NCBI GenBank assembly: GCA_004299495.1
Contig: SCPY01000051.1
Location: 1-6,259, forward strand
Reading direction: 5' to 3'
Origin: a bacterium
GTDB taxonomy: Bacteria; Omnitrophota; Gorgyraeia; Gygaellales; UBA12090
Length of the DNA stretch: 6,259 nucleotides
A program made the position numbers and the translations under genes. Below the pieces are notes generated by a model. It ran no database searches. It had not been told where the DNA came from and saw only the letters and a program-made list of their open reading frames with translations. Of this stretch, positions 5,714-6,259 are shown in pieces (position 1 is the first letter of the stretch; each line of letters opens with the position of its first letter).

Positions 5714-6259
5714 TTACGCGAAGGCGCCGATCTTGCGGAATTTCTGATAGCGCAAAGAGAGAAGCTTATCTGAAGAAATTTGCTTTAATTCCTCTAAGTG
5801 CTTTTTAACGCATTTCTTAAGGTTTTGCCCGGTTTTCTGAGGGTCGCGGTGGGCTCCGCCTTGCGGCTCCGGGATGAGTTCGTCAATAATCCCTAAACTA
5901 AGAAGCTCGCCTGCCGTTAATTTCAGGGCCTCGGCCGCGTCAGGGGCCCTGCTTGAATCCTTCCAGAGAATCGCGGCACACCCCTCGGGAGAAATTACCG
6001 AATAGTAAGCGTTTTCCATAACGCACACCCTGTCGCCGATGCCGATACCCAACGCTCCGCCTGAGCCGCCCTCTCCGATAACCACCACTATTATCGGCAC
6101 CGCGATCACTGCCATTTCCCTCAGGTTTAAGGCAATCGCCTGGGCCTGGCCCCTTTCCTCCGCCCCGATACCGGGATAGGCCCCGGGCGTATCAATCAGG
6201 GTAACTATGGGAACGTTAAACTTCTGGGCTAATTGCATAAGGCGCAGGGCCTTACGGTA
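5714..6259 (-). CDS. accA: Acetyl-CoA carboxylase carboxyltransferase subunit alpha, 5' end beyond the window
   Basis: AccA and AccD form the carboxyltransferase that moves the carboxyl group from carboxybiotin on AccB to acetyl-CoA, giving malonyl-CoA, the committed step of fatty acid synthesis in the cytoplasm. The visible part is the C-terminal 181 residues of a protein usually near 320. The frame stays open to the right edge and reads YRKALRL before the first internal Met at 6238, which is not the real start. Diagnostic stretches are IDTPGAYPGIGAEERGQ, GEGGSGGALGIGIGDRV (oxyanion-hole and acyl-CoA-binding glycines of the crotonase fold), YYSVISPEGCAAILWKD and IIDELIPEPQGGAHRDP, followed by the usual helical tail ending GAFA. 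No frameshift is seen. There is no sign of a link to the efflux operon beyond neighbourhood. Confidence 0.98.
   Translation of the reverse strand, partial: YRKALRLMQLAQKFNVPIVTLIDTPGAYPGIGAEERGQAQAIALNLREMAVIAVPIIVVVIGEGGSGGALGIGIGDRVCVMENAYYSVISPEGCAAILWKDSSRAPDAAEALKLTAGELLSLGIIDELIPEPQGGAHRDPQKTGQNLKKCVKKHLEELKQISSDKLLSLRYQKFRKIGAFA

Overview
The window reads as ordinary chromosome from a Gram-negative (diderm) bacterium of intermediate GC content. Every real gene lies on the minus strand. The tripartite efflux operon, with a secreted TolC-type protein, implies an outer membrane, and accA is a core fatty-acid synthesis gene. The compact operon, frequent ATA and AGG codons and short palindromic intergenic elements would suit an uncultivated lineage such as Omnitrophota. 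That is only an impression; no marker gene here fixes the taxonomy.

Read in the direction of transcription (right to left): (1) 6259-5714 is the C-terminal part of accA, the carboxyltransferase alpha subunit of acetyl-CoA carboxylase, cut by the right edge. (2) 5713-5578 is a 136-bp gap almost filled by two adjacent palindromic elements. (3) 5577-5059 is a PadR-family regulator whose start codon sits only 7 nt from the first palindrome and has no visible Shine-Dalgarno sequence. (4) 5058-4967 is a dense control region. It holds a near-consensus sigma70-type promoter (TTGACA, 17-bp spacer, TATATT), a 7-bp dyad straddling the promoter core, and a heptamer TAGTTAA present twice in tandem near the expected transcription start and once inverted at the next start codon. 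(5) 4966-1 is a four-gene operon: a MarR-family regulator, a TolC-family outer-membrane factor, a periplasmic adaptor and an RND inner-membrane pump. The gaps are 6, 2 and 29 nt. The pump is cut by the left edge after 770 codons.

The operon is probably a self-regulated drug or toxic-compound exporter. The MarR protein would repress the promoter in front of its own gene and release it on ligand binding. The pump, adaptor and TolC-like channel would then span both membranes. The PadR gene, whose stop codon is 17 nt from the -35 box, is a second candidate regulator.

No clearly new system was found. The points most worth following are the adaptor without an alpha-helical hairpin, the layered candidate operators, the paired palindromes between accA and padR, and the Asp-Asn (not Asp-Asp) pair in the pump's TM4 proton-relay motif.
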